64,000 nt of DNA from Porodaedalea pini (GCA_002794775.1 NBAY01000001.1:186001-250000); one strand, 5' to 3'; counted from the stretch's first letter, positions 23,006 to 35,710 are shown. Numbers and translations are program-made. Notes: generated by a model from the sequence alone, not told the origin.

Positions 23006-24006
23006 TACACAAATAATAACCTTGCTGATCCGGCCGCAACATACGGACTTTTTTTTGGTCTCGCCCCTTCCGATATCCCCGTCCTTTACACACATATCCC
23101 TGCCCTGCACATTGGCATTGATGATGAGTTGATGATGATAATATTTACTGGTCATGATATCGATATCAGTACTGGAATAATCTGCATTATGTATTCCACC
23201 CTTGTTCAGGTCTACGCATACATCTGTAACCGAGAATTTTAACTGTCCTTATAGGATGCAAAAATATCATCTTTGGTTGCTCAGAGGTCATTTCCTGAAG
23301 AGCTCCCTTATTCAGTCAGACAAAGTCAGAGATCGAGCTCGGTAAGGCGTTGGAGAGACAGGCAAGTACGTGAATGCAAACAAGTGAAAAGAAGTCAGGT
23401 GCAGTTACGGAGAATACAAAAGTTGCGTCGCGACGCATTTGCTGGCGCCTAATTGTCGGTTCTGATGTCCGACGGCTGAATCCCTAAACTTTTATCTCGG
23501 AGTGCGAGAGAAAAAGAGAACAAGAGAACAAGGGGGGTCAGTAGTTCGTTTGATATACCGAGTCAGCATGCTATGGACACGGTTCTGCTTTTATTTGTTT
23601 GTCGTGACTTTATTGTAGATCACGTGACACACGCTGAACATGTGTTCTGCAAATTTGCTTGCGTTGCGAAGTCTTCCTATTTTATCTTCTGAACAGTCCG
23701 TGCACAAAACAAAACTGATCTACTACGGCTGAGTCTGTTCGATTTCTCTGTTCGATTTCTCCGTAATGTCTTCAATCACGTCGGACTTCACTAGTACTCT
23801 TCATTATTACGCTAGGAGTTGAAGGCTCAAGCTAACTTGTTTCAATCCAGACCAGCTACTGAGCTAGTAGCTGGATTAAGAAACGGGTGACAAAATGAGC
23901 GGCCTCACCGAACGCGTTGCACTGGGAGCACTTCAACAGTGCTTTCTTTCTTTCCACGCTCACTAGAGATCATACTCTCTGTTCAGCACTTTTTGTCAGA
24001 ACTACG
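23006..24006. other. Intergenic, nothing recognised
   Basis: About 1 kb between the PP2C gene and paralogue B. It has short open frames only. Confidence 0.5.
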
Positions 24007-25054
24007 ATGCTCCCAATCAGAGCCAGATGCTTGTTCATCCGTTTTACGTGTTTTCTTTCTCTTCGGTCTGCTATGGCAAGTCCACTAGTACTGCGGAAAC
24101 GGGAAGTGGCATACTATGATCCCGCTGCGGGAGGCGGATCAATGCTCGACAACTCAGGCTACGGTCTTGGCGAACCTTTGAACGTGAGTGACTTTGCTAT
24201 TCAGACGTCAAAATCCAATTGTTCACACCCTATTTGCATCTACGTAGATCATTATCTCTGGCCTGAGTTCGCCGCATGTTCTCACAGATGATGGCTTTCT
24301 CAACTACGCTCGTTCTCTTGGATTGTAAGACTCCTTTACACTAGTTCTGGCATAAGCTTGACGGTCCGATCTGTGAAAATAGCTCCAAGGAATGTTTCGG
24401 CTTCCACCTCGGCGCCCCACAGAGCGCGAATCTTGGTGACGGCAATGGCGCTGTGAATCAGACTGCTGAACTTCGTGCAGATTTTGGAGATGACGTTTTC
24501 GGAACATGCTTCGAAAGCCTGGCAGGCGGGAATCATCTCAGGTAATTTCCACCCCAACATGAAATATCGTCCATTTCCTGACTACCCACGGTCTGCAGAG
24601 TGTTTCGTCAGAATGGACCAAGTGCAAACAGCGGCGCACTGTTCCTAGCGTACGCGCAGCTCGTTGTCTTTCTTCCTCCTTTCAGGTGCTGACGCCACGT
24701 GTTCCAGAGTCTCAGCGGAAGAGGATGTCACCAAACAGCATACTATTTCCGCGAACGGATACGATGTTGGTCGGTAAGTGCTATTCTCATAGACTACTCA
24801 TGGGGCGTCTTAGCTCACCCGTTTTTAGAGATGCTTTTGCTTCATCTGCCACAGCTGGACAGACGAGGTTTGACGGCCTAAAATACTTGACGATGTCGGA
24901 GAATATCACTGGTCTCCTTCTCGCTGGAAGCACCGGAGTCAACCATGGTATGCTTCCCCCCTGATGACTAAAATGAGTACCCTGATGAGTAAGACGCTTT
25001 GCAGGCATCACCCAGGATGGAATCGTGAAGCTTCTCACTGTGACGATGATGTGA
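24007..25054 (+). CDS. Secreted protein of an unrecognised family, paralogue B
   Basis: Seven exons: 24007-24183, 24248-24324, 24383-24541, 24599-24649, 24708-24773, 24829-24947 and 25005-25054, giving 232 residues. The N-terminus MLPIRARCLFIRFTCFLSL is basic then hydrophobic, plausible as a signal peptide; a second ATG at 24073 would remove it. It carries the same motif order as paralogue A: YYDPAAGGGSMLDNSG, GEPLN, ECFGFHLGAPQ, NLGDGNGAVNQT, GTCFESLAGGNHLR, VFRQNG, SGALFLA, HTISANGYDVGR, NITGLL, GVNHG and DGIVKLLTVT. Exons 2-7 have lengths identical to those of A. A and B are clearly more alike than either is to C. Confidence 0.85.
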
Positions 25055-26029
25055 ATCCTCCTAGGACTCTAGGAAACTTAGAAATTCATTGTGGCGACTG
25101 TACGGAAACCCTGCTTTCTCGTCTGTCTTTACTCCGGGTGCTTCTAGACCAACCTTGGGAATTGACTTTGTTCCTTCCTTCAAGTACTCAAGAAAATGCT
25201 ACTGTATTTGCGAACCAGAACATTCGAACTTCTTCCAACTAAAGCTTCGTCGCTTCTCTATTGTATTCAGGTTATATGATTATGGCAGCTGAAGAAGCAT
25301 ACATTGTATCACGGCTAGATATCAGTGCAAAGTGCCGTTTGGAGTTTATCAAAAGCCAATTCCCGGCTTGAGCTGATTTGCAGTCAGCGATCCGTGCAAC
25401 TTTGCACCCGTGCATTACGTGACTGGTGAGCCAGCCACTCAGAATGCTTATAGCTGCCTTAGCAAGGGACCTTAGGAAGAGATAGACCAGGTTGAACTAG
25501 TAGGATGCATAAATTGATGCCTTGCATCCTAAGCACAAATGAAAGGGATATATTGATAGAGCGGAGTCAAGTTCCATTCCCGGTATATGGGACGAAGTGC
25601 AAGATGGAAGGCGGCCTCAGAGACGGTGTGAAAAAAGACACGTTGCGAATTTACACGCGCAATATAGAACTCGGTGCTGGACCTCGCTCTAGACTTCAGA
25701 CTGAGTGTCCAATTTCTCATCCGGAAGTTTCGACTAATCAAGATTTATATACTTTTATAATGCCAACTTTGCAGATGACGCACAGCGTCACGCAAACGTG
25801 AAGAACTTGCCAACTTCCGTGCTTGCAATTTTGGACTCTCAATTTTTAGATATTAATTTGCGCACCTTCGCGTGCAAAATTGGAGCGAGTCCGTATTTCA
25901 ACGGACATTTCGATGCATTTCTCGCAGCACTTCAGCCCCCTCCTCCGCCCTTCTACGACCATCTCTCTTTACGTCAAGTACAGCAAATCTTCCCAGCAGA
26001 CAAGTACGTAGACAAAGGACTACTAAGCA
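25055..26029. other. Intergenic between paralogues B and C
   Basis: Nothing recognised. No residual fourth copy of the family was found on either strand by eye. Confidence 0.45.
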
Positions 26030-27111
26030 ATGATACGCTTTTACAAAGGCAGCTCCGCGTTCTTGACGCTCATTACCTCGCTTCTCAGTGTCATTATACT
26101 CACTTCTTCTGCTCATGGTCTCATGGATTTCTATCCACCCGTCTGGGGTGGCGGCTCACAGCTTATAGATGCACATGATGGTTATGGAGAACCACTTAAT
26201 GTAAGTTTATCGAATTTCCTGTTATACTTCTATACATAGCCAGACGTGTTGATTCGAATCACTGTGGCATTACAGATTATCATTTCGGGAAAAAGCTCTC
26301 CGGAAGTCCTCACGAACGAGGGTATTTTGAACTGGGCACGCTCATTGGGCTTGTAAGTCTATATGATGAATCATTAAAAGTATCATGCATGATACATGCT
26401 AAAACTACCTGTTATGCAGCACTTATGAGTGCCTTGATCTGCACAGCGGTGGGTATATGGCTGCCGACCTTGGTGACGGACACGGCTGGGTCAACCAAAC
26501 GGTCGAGTTTCGTGAGGATTATAGCAGCGTCCATCTTGGTACGTGTCTGGAAACCTTCGTTGGAGGGAACCACTTCAGGTAAAAGTTACATCTTGCAGTT
26601 ATTATCGATGAGGAACTGAAATCTTCGCCTATTGCAGAATGTTCCGCCAGAATGGACCAGATGCTGACACCGGCGCTTTGTTTCTAGCGTAAGTGCTGCC
26701 CGTCTTGATTTGAGTTTAGTCGTTTTTAAACAAATAAGCAGGGCGTCGCATGAGGACGACCTTGGCGATCATCACACCGTTTCTCCCGATGGGTACGACC
26801 TTGGCCGGTAAGCCACACTTACAAATCCGTGTAGCAAAGCAAGTAAACTAACGAGATTTATAGTGATGAAATCGTATCGAGGGCTGCGAGCGAGACAACA
26901 AAGTACAACGATGTTATATACTCAACAACAAGTCGGGACCTTACCGGTCTCTTACCAGAAGGCACAGATGGCATAAATCACAGTAAGTTAGCTTCATATC
27001 TTTGATCTATGTGCTATTTACACCTGCTCATCGTACAACATAGATATTTCTATCGATGGAGTCGTGAAGCTTCTCACAATTACCATTGAAGATGACGATG
27101 ACGATGACTGA
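26030..27111 (+). CDS. Secreted protein of an unrecognised family, paralogue C
   Basis: Seven exons: 26030-26200, 26276-26352, 26420-26578, 26638-26688, 26742-26807, 26864-26982 and 27044-27111, giving 236 residues. Signal peptide FLTLITSLLSVIILTSSAHG after a short basic start. Motifs diverge from A and B: FYPPVWGGGSQLIDAHDGYG, GEPLN, IIISGKSSPEVLT, ECLDLHSGGYMAADLGDG, GWVNQTVEFRED, GTCLETFVGGNHFR, MFRQNG, TGALFLA, HTVSPDGYDLGR, DLTGLLPEGTDGINH and DGVVKLLTITI. It ends with an acidic tail of alternating GAT/GAC codons (EDDDDDD), which the other two copies lack. Confidence 0.85.
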
Positions 27112-27607
27112 AGACATACTTCTTATTATTTTCATTTTTATTATTATATTTACTTTGGGTAGAAAGTAGAGCTTGATGTTCGACAGGTATTCTTTCTGGT
27201 TTCTCGTATATCAGTTGATGTATAGTTTTTGGGGTAAAGTTCGGGCGAGAGATGCATAATAAAGTCTGTGTTCAAATTCGAAGCTTGTACATGTGGCGCG
27301 AAAAGCTCTGAACCTCGACGCGTTAGAAGCACGTGGTCGCGTGTTTTCTTTCGGTCAGTACCTCTTGCTGCATCAACGAATACGACGCCCGTTGCAGACC
27401 TCTAGTATGAATATTCCGGATGTTTTCAACAGCTTCTGCGGAATTGTGAGGAACGGCATTGATGTTGAGTTTGCGAATACAATATCAGCAGAAATTAGAG
27501 TGCGTAACAGGTACTACTGTATTGGCGAACCCTCCAGCTGAAGAGCGCATGACAGCAGATCCGCTTCCCGTTCAGAAAAAGAATACCCTTGATGACTATC
27601 AAATCTC
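27112..27607. other. Intergenic, nothing recognised
   Basis: Short open frames only (for example 27293-27541) without motifs. Confidence 0.45.
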
Positions 27608-28330
27608 ATGGCACTTCTTCAGCTCATGAAAGAATTATGGAAAGACTTGGAGAATGTACAGCACGAGCACGAAGAAACCCTGATCGCACTTCGCCGCGGT
27701 GCGCCTGACACGCATATCATGGCCAGTCTTCCGACGGAGATCACTGGTTACTTTGTGCTGCTCACATACGATGACAAAGGGCCCGAGGACAGACAGTTTA
27801 TCCTGCATCCTCCGACGGGCGCAAGGAGTCTTCCGCGTGGCTTCCTGGGGAACAAAATGTGAACAACCTTCGTCTGTCTTTGACCACACTTGAGCTTGAT
27901 GTGTCTGACTGGAGAATGAGCTGCACTACTGCTGAGTATCTACAGTACTTCCTGGAACAGATAGATACCACAAAATTAGCGTTGCATCTATCCGGTGACT
28001 CTACTTGCAACAGGCTCCTTCCGTTCTTCTGCAGCACATGTCGCACTGGAAATCATTGGTTGTCATGGTTCAATTTCATCAAGTAGTTATCTGCAAGGCT
28101 ACAGTTCCGCATGTCAGATTCATCACCTACTATCCTTTCTCGACCCGTGGCTTTGAGGAACACCACGTCTTCTGTGACGTTTGCCAATATCTGGGAGGCG
28201 AGGAAGAGACCAACCTTCGCTCGTTGGAGTTGTCGACCTGCTCCGTTTCTCCACTTACCTCATCCGAAAAGATGTCGTTTATATTTGTATTACAATATGC
28301 GTGCGTGATAACCACTGATCTCCAGTAGAC
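27608..28330 (+). pseudogene. F-box/LRR-like gene remnant
   Basis: A frame from 27608 contains a coiled N-terminus (EHEETLIALRRGAP) and an F-box-like ASLPTEITGY, then runs into a stop. Other frames downstream give leucine-rich pieces (TTLELDVSDW, TTKLALHLSGD, LRSLELSTCSVS). No splice pattern joins them cleanly, so I read this as a decayed relative of the F-box/LRR genes. The call is tentative. Confidence 0.35.
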
Positions 28331-30186
28331 CAGTGCCTTGCCTCTCTGCCGCAACTCGAGAGGCTTACTTCTCTACATCTTCAATACCATGGTTCTGATC
28401 AGGAATAGGCAGCCGTGGAAGCATTTTATGAAGCTAATTCTATCGAATATCACGAAATTTCCGCGCTCAAGCGGTTGCGGCTGGGGAGCTACTACTAGAA
28501 ATAGGTGAAACTTCTTCTTTAGAGGTTTATTGCTATGTGTACTACTCTATCTGTCTAGCCCCACTAATTAATATTCACTATTTCCTTCCTCACACTTATT
28601 CTCCTCATCGAAAATGTCCAGATGACAAACATGAAAGCTATATCATATTTGTATCTTCAATTTACCAAAGTTAAAGGCAATATTAATGATATTACAGGAC
28701 GTGCCTCGCCACCTAGAGAACCTTCCTAGAATAGCGTGCGGCCCAATAGGAGTAATATTAACTGGCAAACGCGTAGGGTTCGACTGTGATTGTTCATTCT
28801 GTTCGTGAGTTTTCGGAAAGGAGGCGAAATGAAGGAAAGGAAGAAAGAGGGGCGAGTCAGGCGGCCGGGTCCATCTTTGGGGTTGCTTATAAGTAGTGAA
28901 GGCGCGAAGGGGATGGGAGGTACAGTAGGTGAGAGAGTATATCGACGATCGTAAGAAAGAGAAGTTGACGGTGAAAGGGGCAGGACCGGGAAACTGAGTT
29001 CAAGGATACAATAGTCCATACAATCTCATGAATGATTTTTGAGCGACATGTGAGATCCGGATCGATTGAGAAGAGTGGCCAATTTCCAGTTCTGTGCTGT
29101 TTGACTCCTGAGCGAGACGCCAGCTGAGCCAAAGAGATAGCACTAGAAGAGTCTAAAGCGGACGCACAATAACGTGCTCGGAGACGCAATGCAATGCGAA
29201 GTCAATAATGAGGACCTGAGATGCCGAGCCTGGATGGTAGCCATGTAAGTAAAGGTGGGAAGCCGAGAAGAAGGGGAACGGGAAGCACTGGCAGGTGAAA
29301 CGGAACTGCGCAAGAAGCACCCGGAGTGAGATATTTTTCCGAGGAAGTCAGCGTCAGGTTCAGCCGTTGTTCGTTCGTCCGTCGTTGACTGGCCGTTGTC
29401 CCGACTGCTTCGTAGACGGCTATATGCGTGTGTGAGTCCTCTGAGGTCTGGACGAGTATGCACAGCAGATAAACTAATAATAAAAATAATAAGCATAGCT
29501 GGAAAAGAGAGAACTTTCACATGCCGACGTCGAAGATGGACAAAAGACCATCACGAGAAGAGGCTTTATTTAGGTTCGCGCTGACTGACGCTGAGATCCG
29601 TGATAGCGCAAAAAAATCTCGTGAAATGCGAGTGTGAACGAGACTCCGCAAACGTCCACGTCCTGTGTCGACGTCGGGCCGCCATGGGAGGCGGAGGTCT
29701 GCATCAGAGACGACGGCTCCCCGTCGTGAGCATCGACCCGAGATGTCGCGAGACGACCAACTTGAAGCTGTGCAGCGTCTGAGCCAGGAATGGTGATTGA
29801 ACCGCAAGGATAATCACATTTCGCGACGAAGTGCAGTGACAGGGGTCTGTTAGGAAAATCAGAGTGTGCGGGGACACGGGGTGGGTGTTGTGACGATAGC
29901 AGGCCGTGCGTTGCTCGCGCAGAAGATGGGGATGTGAGCTCGAGAAGTATAGTCGGCCGGCTGCGCTCTGTTGTTTCGCGCAGTCCACCACCATCCGCAC
30001 TCGCGGTGTCGTCGTCGCCTCGGTCGACGACGAGCAAAGAATTGAAGCCAGTAAGCTCCAATCGATTGAATCGACGGACCGCGATTATTGCGCAGAGGTT
30101 CATCCCTCGGGAGAGACCGGGTTACAGGCCAGCGTTTGGTGGGCGACGGTGCTCCATATTGCTGGGCACAGAGCAGAGTGAAAGAG
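28331..30186. other. Intergenic and upstream region of pck1; one possible short secreted ORF
   Basis: No firm gene. On the minus strand an open frame 29520-29143 begins with MKVLSFPAMLIIFIISLSAV, which looks like a signal peptide, followed by a low-complexity Ser/Arg/Thr-rich body without cysteine pattern. It may be a small secreted protein or chance. The 29.6-30.2 kb part is GC-rich with many overlapping open frames on both strands and no motif. Confidence 0.3.
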
Positions 30187-30705
30187 TATAAAGAGGCTGT
30201 CATGGGATGCAAACGCATATAAGGAGCAGCCTCCACCGCTTGTCGCCCTCGACCTTCGTTACCTCGAACCACCACCACACATTTCAGCGGGTGAGTACAA
30301 CTCTCTCCAACCCTCCAAGGTTCATCCAATCCGAGTGGAATGTCTACATTACCCATTATCTCCCACGCCTATTGGCCCGCTTATTTGACACACTTCCCCT
30401 GGTCGTCGCTTCATTCTTATATACCCCCCGGTCTTCTATCCCTCCAACTTTCTCCCTCCCGCTTTCTCCTTTTCTCCTTCTTTCCATTTCACTTCGCGCG
30501 AGCTCAGCTGCTCGACGCGAACTCAGCTACCAGCCACGACGCCAGACGCTGACTCTATTCCTGCGCTTGCTTTTCAGCTCCACCGCTCTCACCTTCGACT
30601 CATCGCGCTCAACAACGCGGCCCAGAGACACAACCTCTTCGCCTCATCTGCTGCACCTACTCCCCACTCTCATCGCCAACGAGTCCGAATTCGACGAAAG
30701 ACAAG
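30187..30705 (+). promoter_or_regulatory. pck1 core promoter and 5' leader
   Basis: TATAAA at 30187-30192. Pyrimidine-rich leader follows. A GTGAGT at about 30293 and a TTTTCAG near 30572-30579 could bound an intron in the 5' untranslated region (inference). Confidence 0.45.
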
Positions 30706-32951
30706 ATGTTGCACCGCCAACTTGGTACGCCGTACGTGACGCCTCACATCCTCCACAAAAGCTACGCCGAGAGCCACGACAATGATTCAAATGCCACCCG
30801 TGAGTCCATCGATTTTCGTATCCTTTTTTCTGCTATTTCGTCTAGTGTCTTGCGACGGGGCAAGACGGGGGTGCTATCTGGCCGTTTTGCGGCTATGAGC
30901 GGTCTCGTGCTACTCGTTCGCGTGACCTGGTTTCATTCTCGCCCTCGCACTGGTCTTTCATTGGTCTTCATGTTGTGTCATTGCAGTCGTCAGTGGTTCC
31001 CGCCGCAGATCACGCGCCGCTCGCCGCATACCGCTTGAGCGAGCTGGCTGTATGCGGCCGTGCCGCCAACGTCAAATTTCAAAATAGTTACATCATATTT
31101 GTGACGTTTGGCGTCACAGTCCATTGACCTTCCTTTTCTGGATGACACACGCGTCGATCTCCTGTGTGATTTGCGGCGCTTATTCTTTGCAACTCTTATC
31201 GGCAAAATATGTGCTGACCGTAATGATGTTCGGCAGTCATCGGCCGGGATATCGAGTACTTCTCGCAGGCCGGCTTCGACATGTCGAAGCTGACGCTGAA
31301 GCGCAATGCTGCACCTGCACAGCTCTACGAAGACGCGATCCGTAACGAAGGCGCCATCATCTCGTCCTCGGGCTCGCTCATCAACTTTTCCGGCAAGAAG
31401 ACTGGTCGCAGCCCCAAGGACAAGCGTATCGTCTATGAAGAGACGAGCCGTGACAATATCTGGTGGGGCAGCGTGAACATCAAAATGGATGAACGTGAGT
31501 TTCTTGCGGTTTCCCGACCAAACGAGTTACTGACGTTTTTTGACAGACACCTTCGAGATCAACCGCGAGCGTGCTATTGACTATCTCAACACTCGGGACC
31601 TTGTCTATGTTTTTGACGGCTTCGCTGGCTGGGACCCGCGCTACCGCATCAAGGTTCGCGTTGTCTGCGCCCGCGCTTACCACGCCCTGTTCATGGTACG
31701 TGTATGTTTTGTACATAATGATCACTAGCACTGACAGCATGTTTTCAGAACAACATGCTCATCCGCCCCACGGAGGAAGAGCTCGCTAACTTCGGCGAGC
31801 CTGACTTCATCATCTACAACGCCGGCCAGTTCCCCGCCAACCGTTTCACGAAGGGCATGTCGTCGACGACCTCCGTCGAGATCAACTTCAAGCGTATGGA
31901 GATGGTTATCCTCGGCACGGAATACGCTGGGGAGATGAAGAAGGGCGTTTTCAGCGTCATGCACTACCTCCAGCCCGTCAAGTTTGGCCAGCTCTCGCTG
32001 CACTCGTCCGCGAACGTCGGCATCGAGAACGGCGACGTTACGCTCTTTTTCGGTCTTAGCGGCACCGGCAAGACGACGCTGAGCGCTGACCCGCGCCGCC
32101 AGCTGATCGGCGATGATGAGCACGTCTGGAGCGACCGCGGCGTGTTCAACATTGAAGGCGGTTGTTATGCCAAGTGTGTCGGTCTTTCCGCGGAAAAGGA
32201 GCCTGAGATCTTCAACGCGATCCGCTTCGGCTCGATCCTCGAGAACGTCGTGTACGACCCAGTGACGCGCAAGCCGGACTACGACGATGTCGCGATCACT
32301 GAGAATACACGCTGTGCGTATCCGATCGAGTTCATCCCGAACGCGCGTGTGCCATGCAACGTCGAGCGCCAGCCGTCGAACATCATCATGCTCACATGTG
32401 ATGCATTTGGGGTACTCCCGCCCGTGTCGCGCCTGACACCCGCGCAGGCGAGCTACCACTTCCTTGCGGGGTACACGAGCAAGACACCTGGTACGGAGGA
32501 CGGCGTCCTCGAGCCAATCCCGACATTCAGCACATGCTATTCTGCGCCGTTCATCGTGCTGCACCCGAACCGTTACGCGACGATGCTCGCGGAGCGCATG
32601 GCGCAGCACGGCGTGTCGTGCTGGCTGATCAACACGGGCTGGACGGGTGGGCGCTTCGGCTCGCCCGCGGGACGCCGCTGCCCGCTCAAGTTCACGCGCA
32701 CGATCGTCGACGCGGTGCACAATGGTTCGCTTGCGAAGGCGGAGTTCGAGAAGTTCGAGGTGTTCGGGCTCGACATCCCGACGTCTGTTCCGGGCGTGCC
32801 GCGCGAGCTGCTTGACCCGTCGCGCGCGTGGGCGGACAAGGACGCGTTCGGACGCGAGGTTCGCAAGCTCGCGGGCATGTTCGTCAAGGCGTTTGCGGTG
32901 TACGAGCACGACGTCGACGCGAGCGTGCGCGCGGCGGGCCCGAAACTGTAG
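30706..32951 (+). CDS. pck1: Phosphoenolpyruvate carboxykinase (ATP-type)
   Basis: Four exons: 30706-30799, 31237-31494, 31547-31695 and 31749-32951, giving 567 residues. Converts oxaloacetate plus ATP to phosphoenolpyruvate, the committed step of gluconeogenesis, needed on fatty acids, acetate or ethanol. Visible motifs: [49 protein letters not shown], the P-loop [23 protein letters not shown] and GGCYAKC. The sequence tracks yeast Pck1 to the end (AAGPKL). The first exon was chosen because it is the only nearby ATG frame whose phase fits the [12 protein letters not shown] exon; the ATG at 30782 is out of phase. The first intron is 437 bases, long for this genome. A 414-codon antisense frame is a GC-bias shadow. 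Confidence 0.93.
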
Positions 32952-33869
32952 GCTTTCTAGAGGCCTCACCCCGCTCGTTTGCGTGTGCCTTTTTTTATTT
33001 TTGCCGACAAATCCATCTCCTTAGACACGCGCACGCTTTCCTTTCTTTTTATTTGCCTTCCCTTACCAGATGCCTTATGTCTGGCCTACCCTCATCATTT
33101 GCCTTGTATTATCATCATGTTGGTGGATCATGGACACGTTACGCGTCCAGCGGCTCTCGAGGACAAGGAGTCGTTCTACTGTTTTTTTATAATGTGCCAA
33201 TTCAAAACATGTTGTTCTTGTAGCATTGGACGTGCAGAAGTGAGTGGGAAACGTACCAATTTCTAATTTCTTTCCAGGTAAGATGTGAAGGGCCTAATTA
33301 GTGATCATGACCATACTTATGTCAATTTCGAGGGACTTCAACGAGGATAACAGAAGGCACCAAGAGCTGCTGATCCCACCTTCCGCATCCCAAAAAACTA
33401 AACACAGCTTATCAGAAACCAAAGAGCTTTGCTTCGCAAACCTGACTCAAACGTTCAAGTTCAACTGCCCTTAACTTACCTGCGAAGCAAGGCGACTCGG
33501 TCAGCAGAAGAATCCATTTATATCTCTTCGATTGAAAGGAGGGCCACTGGACCCCAAACTCAGGCTGAAGAAAGTCGTGATGCAACTGGAGAAGCTACCC
33601 AGTAAAGAAGCACCGTACTCTACTGGACGAATTTCTGTAGGAGTTTGGCGTCTATTGCTGCTTTACACATCTTCAGGCATGGTCTCGCAGTCTCTCCAGT
33701 CAGTGTCGGGTGCTACGGATCTTGCTCTGGCAAAGCTTGTCTGATCAGTCTACATCTAGGGCGTCTCATATCAACTCAGCCCGCCGAGGCTCGCTTACGA
33801 AATTGGCAACAGTTGCTAGACACGCAGTACCGCTGGCGGGGCGGGGGGAGGGGGATAAAACTCCGCGGA
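32952..33869. other. Intergenic, nothing recognised
   Basis: 3' flank of pck1 and beyond. Short open frames only. Confidence 0.45.
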
Positions 33870-35145
33870 AAGTCATGGCTATCGTGAGCACATAAGAAAG
33901 TAGGAAAGACGACATGTACAGCGGCAGGAAGAATTGTAGAGAGTACGATGTATCCGCTATCCCCCTCCACGAACGATACCATGCAACCTTCGGAACGACC
34001 TGCTCAAGTTCGTAAGGGGCGACCACATTATGGTCTTGCCTTATAGACAGAAAGGTGCGGTCTAGATCATAGATGAGGAGGCGGTTGATCGGTTCAATTC
34101 CTAGGGTGTGTGCCTCAGGACTCGCACGTTCTCGAAGCACACTAGCCACTTATTTATGTATTCAATGTCGGGGGGGGGGGGGGCGTTTCGGATATCAAGT
34201 GTGTGCAGGTGAGGGGAATTCCACCTATACATACGTCCGCGGAGTGACGCAGACTTTCCCGAACGGGATCGCCGTCAAATCGCAGGCGGAGAATCTCCAG
34301 ATCAAAAGATTGGTGTATACCCAGTCGTAGGAGGTCAGCTGCAGCTGCTTGAGCGAAGAAAAGTTGTGATGTTTATCATAATCTGCACGATAAAATGCAG
34401 TCTTTGCATTGGCGATGCGCCCTTCAACGCGCATCATGTCTATTAGCTCGAGCGAAGTAAGCATCTGGAGTTGCGAGAGGTTTTCAAGGCATTGATCTAG
34501 AGGAGGCTACCTAACGGATCCAACCCCGTCGACCCCAACATAGATGTGAAGGCTAATGACATTCCTGAGGAACCCAGATGATGTGAACTCTACCAGAATG
34601 CAGGACGTCAACGTTGATGAACGAAGAATTCGTAGGTTCCGATCTCTGCAGAGCCGATTCTATTTCTTTTGCGGATATGCTCGTCATCTTCGTTCTTGGA
34701 AGGAACGAAAGCGAAAAAGAGGGTTCCCAAGGTAAGGAAGTGCAGGCTCGTAGACAATGAGATGGTGACCAAAAGGCAGCGATTTCCAGCGCAAAGCATG
34801 CTGCATGATGACGGAAAGAAGTCTCTCCCCGATGAATGCATTAACCATACAGATATGCAATTTTTACCGACCGGTACGCTTGAGGAATACATCGACGAAT
34901 TCCAGATTATACTTCTTGAGGAGTGCGGGGAGGTCAAGTCGCAGAGTATTCGAGGATAAAAGAAAGTTATGTACGCGGTAATGTCTCGGAGAAGTAGTTG
35001 GGACGCTTTTTGCACCTCTTTCCGGGAACAGAATGTGACGACATTCCGACATTTCGCTGTCATATGCAAGGGAGATGATATAGTGAATGGTTTCCGGTGG
35101 AAGACTGTCGCGGATGGTTGTCAGACACGACCAAAACGTTCTCAT
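33870..35145 (-). pseudogene. F-box/LRR-like gene remnant, minus strand
   Basis: A minus-strand frame from 35145 gives DSLPPETIHYIISLAYDSEM, an F-box-like start. Downstream frames give leucine-rich pieces (LTSLELIDMMRVEG and SSLKQLQLTSYDW, about 34460-34330) and a tail near 34150-33870. Stops and frame changes between them cannot be removed by obvious introns. It is probably decayed; a divergent multi-exon gene is possible. Confidence 0.35.
34170..34183. repeat. Homopolymer G run (14)
   Basis: Fourteen consecutive G. Confidence 0.9.
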
Positions 35146-35697
35146 AGTTGCGCTTTGTTGCTGTCAGGGACCCTTATGCTTGGTGCGCCAGTCGACGAGG
35201 TGCTCTGATCTCGAGACTTTTCAGTAGCATGTTTCCCTTGGGCAGGATCTGCTGGCTCTCTTCAGCGTCAAGGTTATAGATATAATGATAATGTTACCCA
35301 CTCTGCTTCTCTCGTCAAGTATTTCGCAAGCACATCGCCCAATGAGCTCCGCGGACGATAGTCTGCATGTCCATGAGCGTTGAAGCAAGAAAGCAAGTGC
35401 AGTCTGGAAACTTGCCAAAGACAGATCTAGAGATGGTCCGTGCACGCGCCTAGCTTGCTGGCAGTATAAAAAGATGAGCTGTATGAAGTGAAATTCTCTT
35501 CATACTTACCTTGATGGTGCATTCCCCTTCATGTCTTGGGAGTGTGGGCCATGGGGACTTTCCATAGCACGGCGACCTTGTCCTCAGAGGGATCCTATGG
35601 TTTGTATGCGGTTTATGCCGTATGCACTGTCTAAATATTTTCCTGTCCCACTTCGGCCCTCGGGCTGGGTGGGCTTTTTTTTTGGTCTCTAGCCGGT

Positions 35698-35710
35698 CCT
35701 AACCCTAACC
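35698..35710. repeat. Interstitial telomere-like repeat
   Basis: CCTAACCCTAACC, two units of the TTAGGG-type telomere repeat in reverse orientation. Too short to show a former chromosome end. Confidence 0.6.

Noticed and set aside
31725..32969. 414-codon open frame antisense to pck1
   Set aside because: It mirrors the GC-biased third positions of pck1, is Arg/Ala/His-rich and has no motif; pck1 on the plus strand is unambiguous.
34091..34101. tRNA B-box-like GGTTCAATTCC
   Set aside because: No acceptor stem, D-arm or anticodon arm can be folded in the 60 bases upstream.
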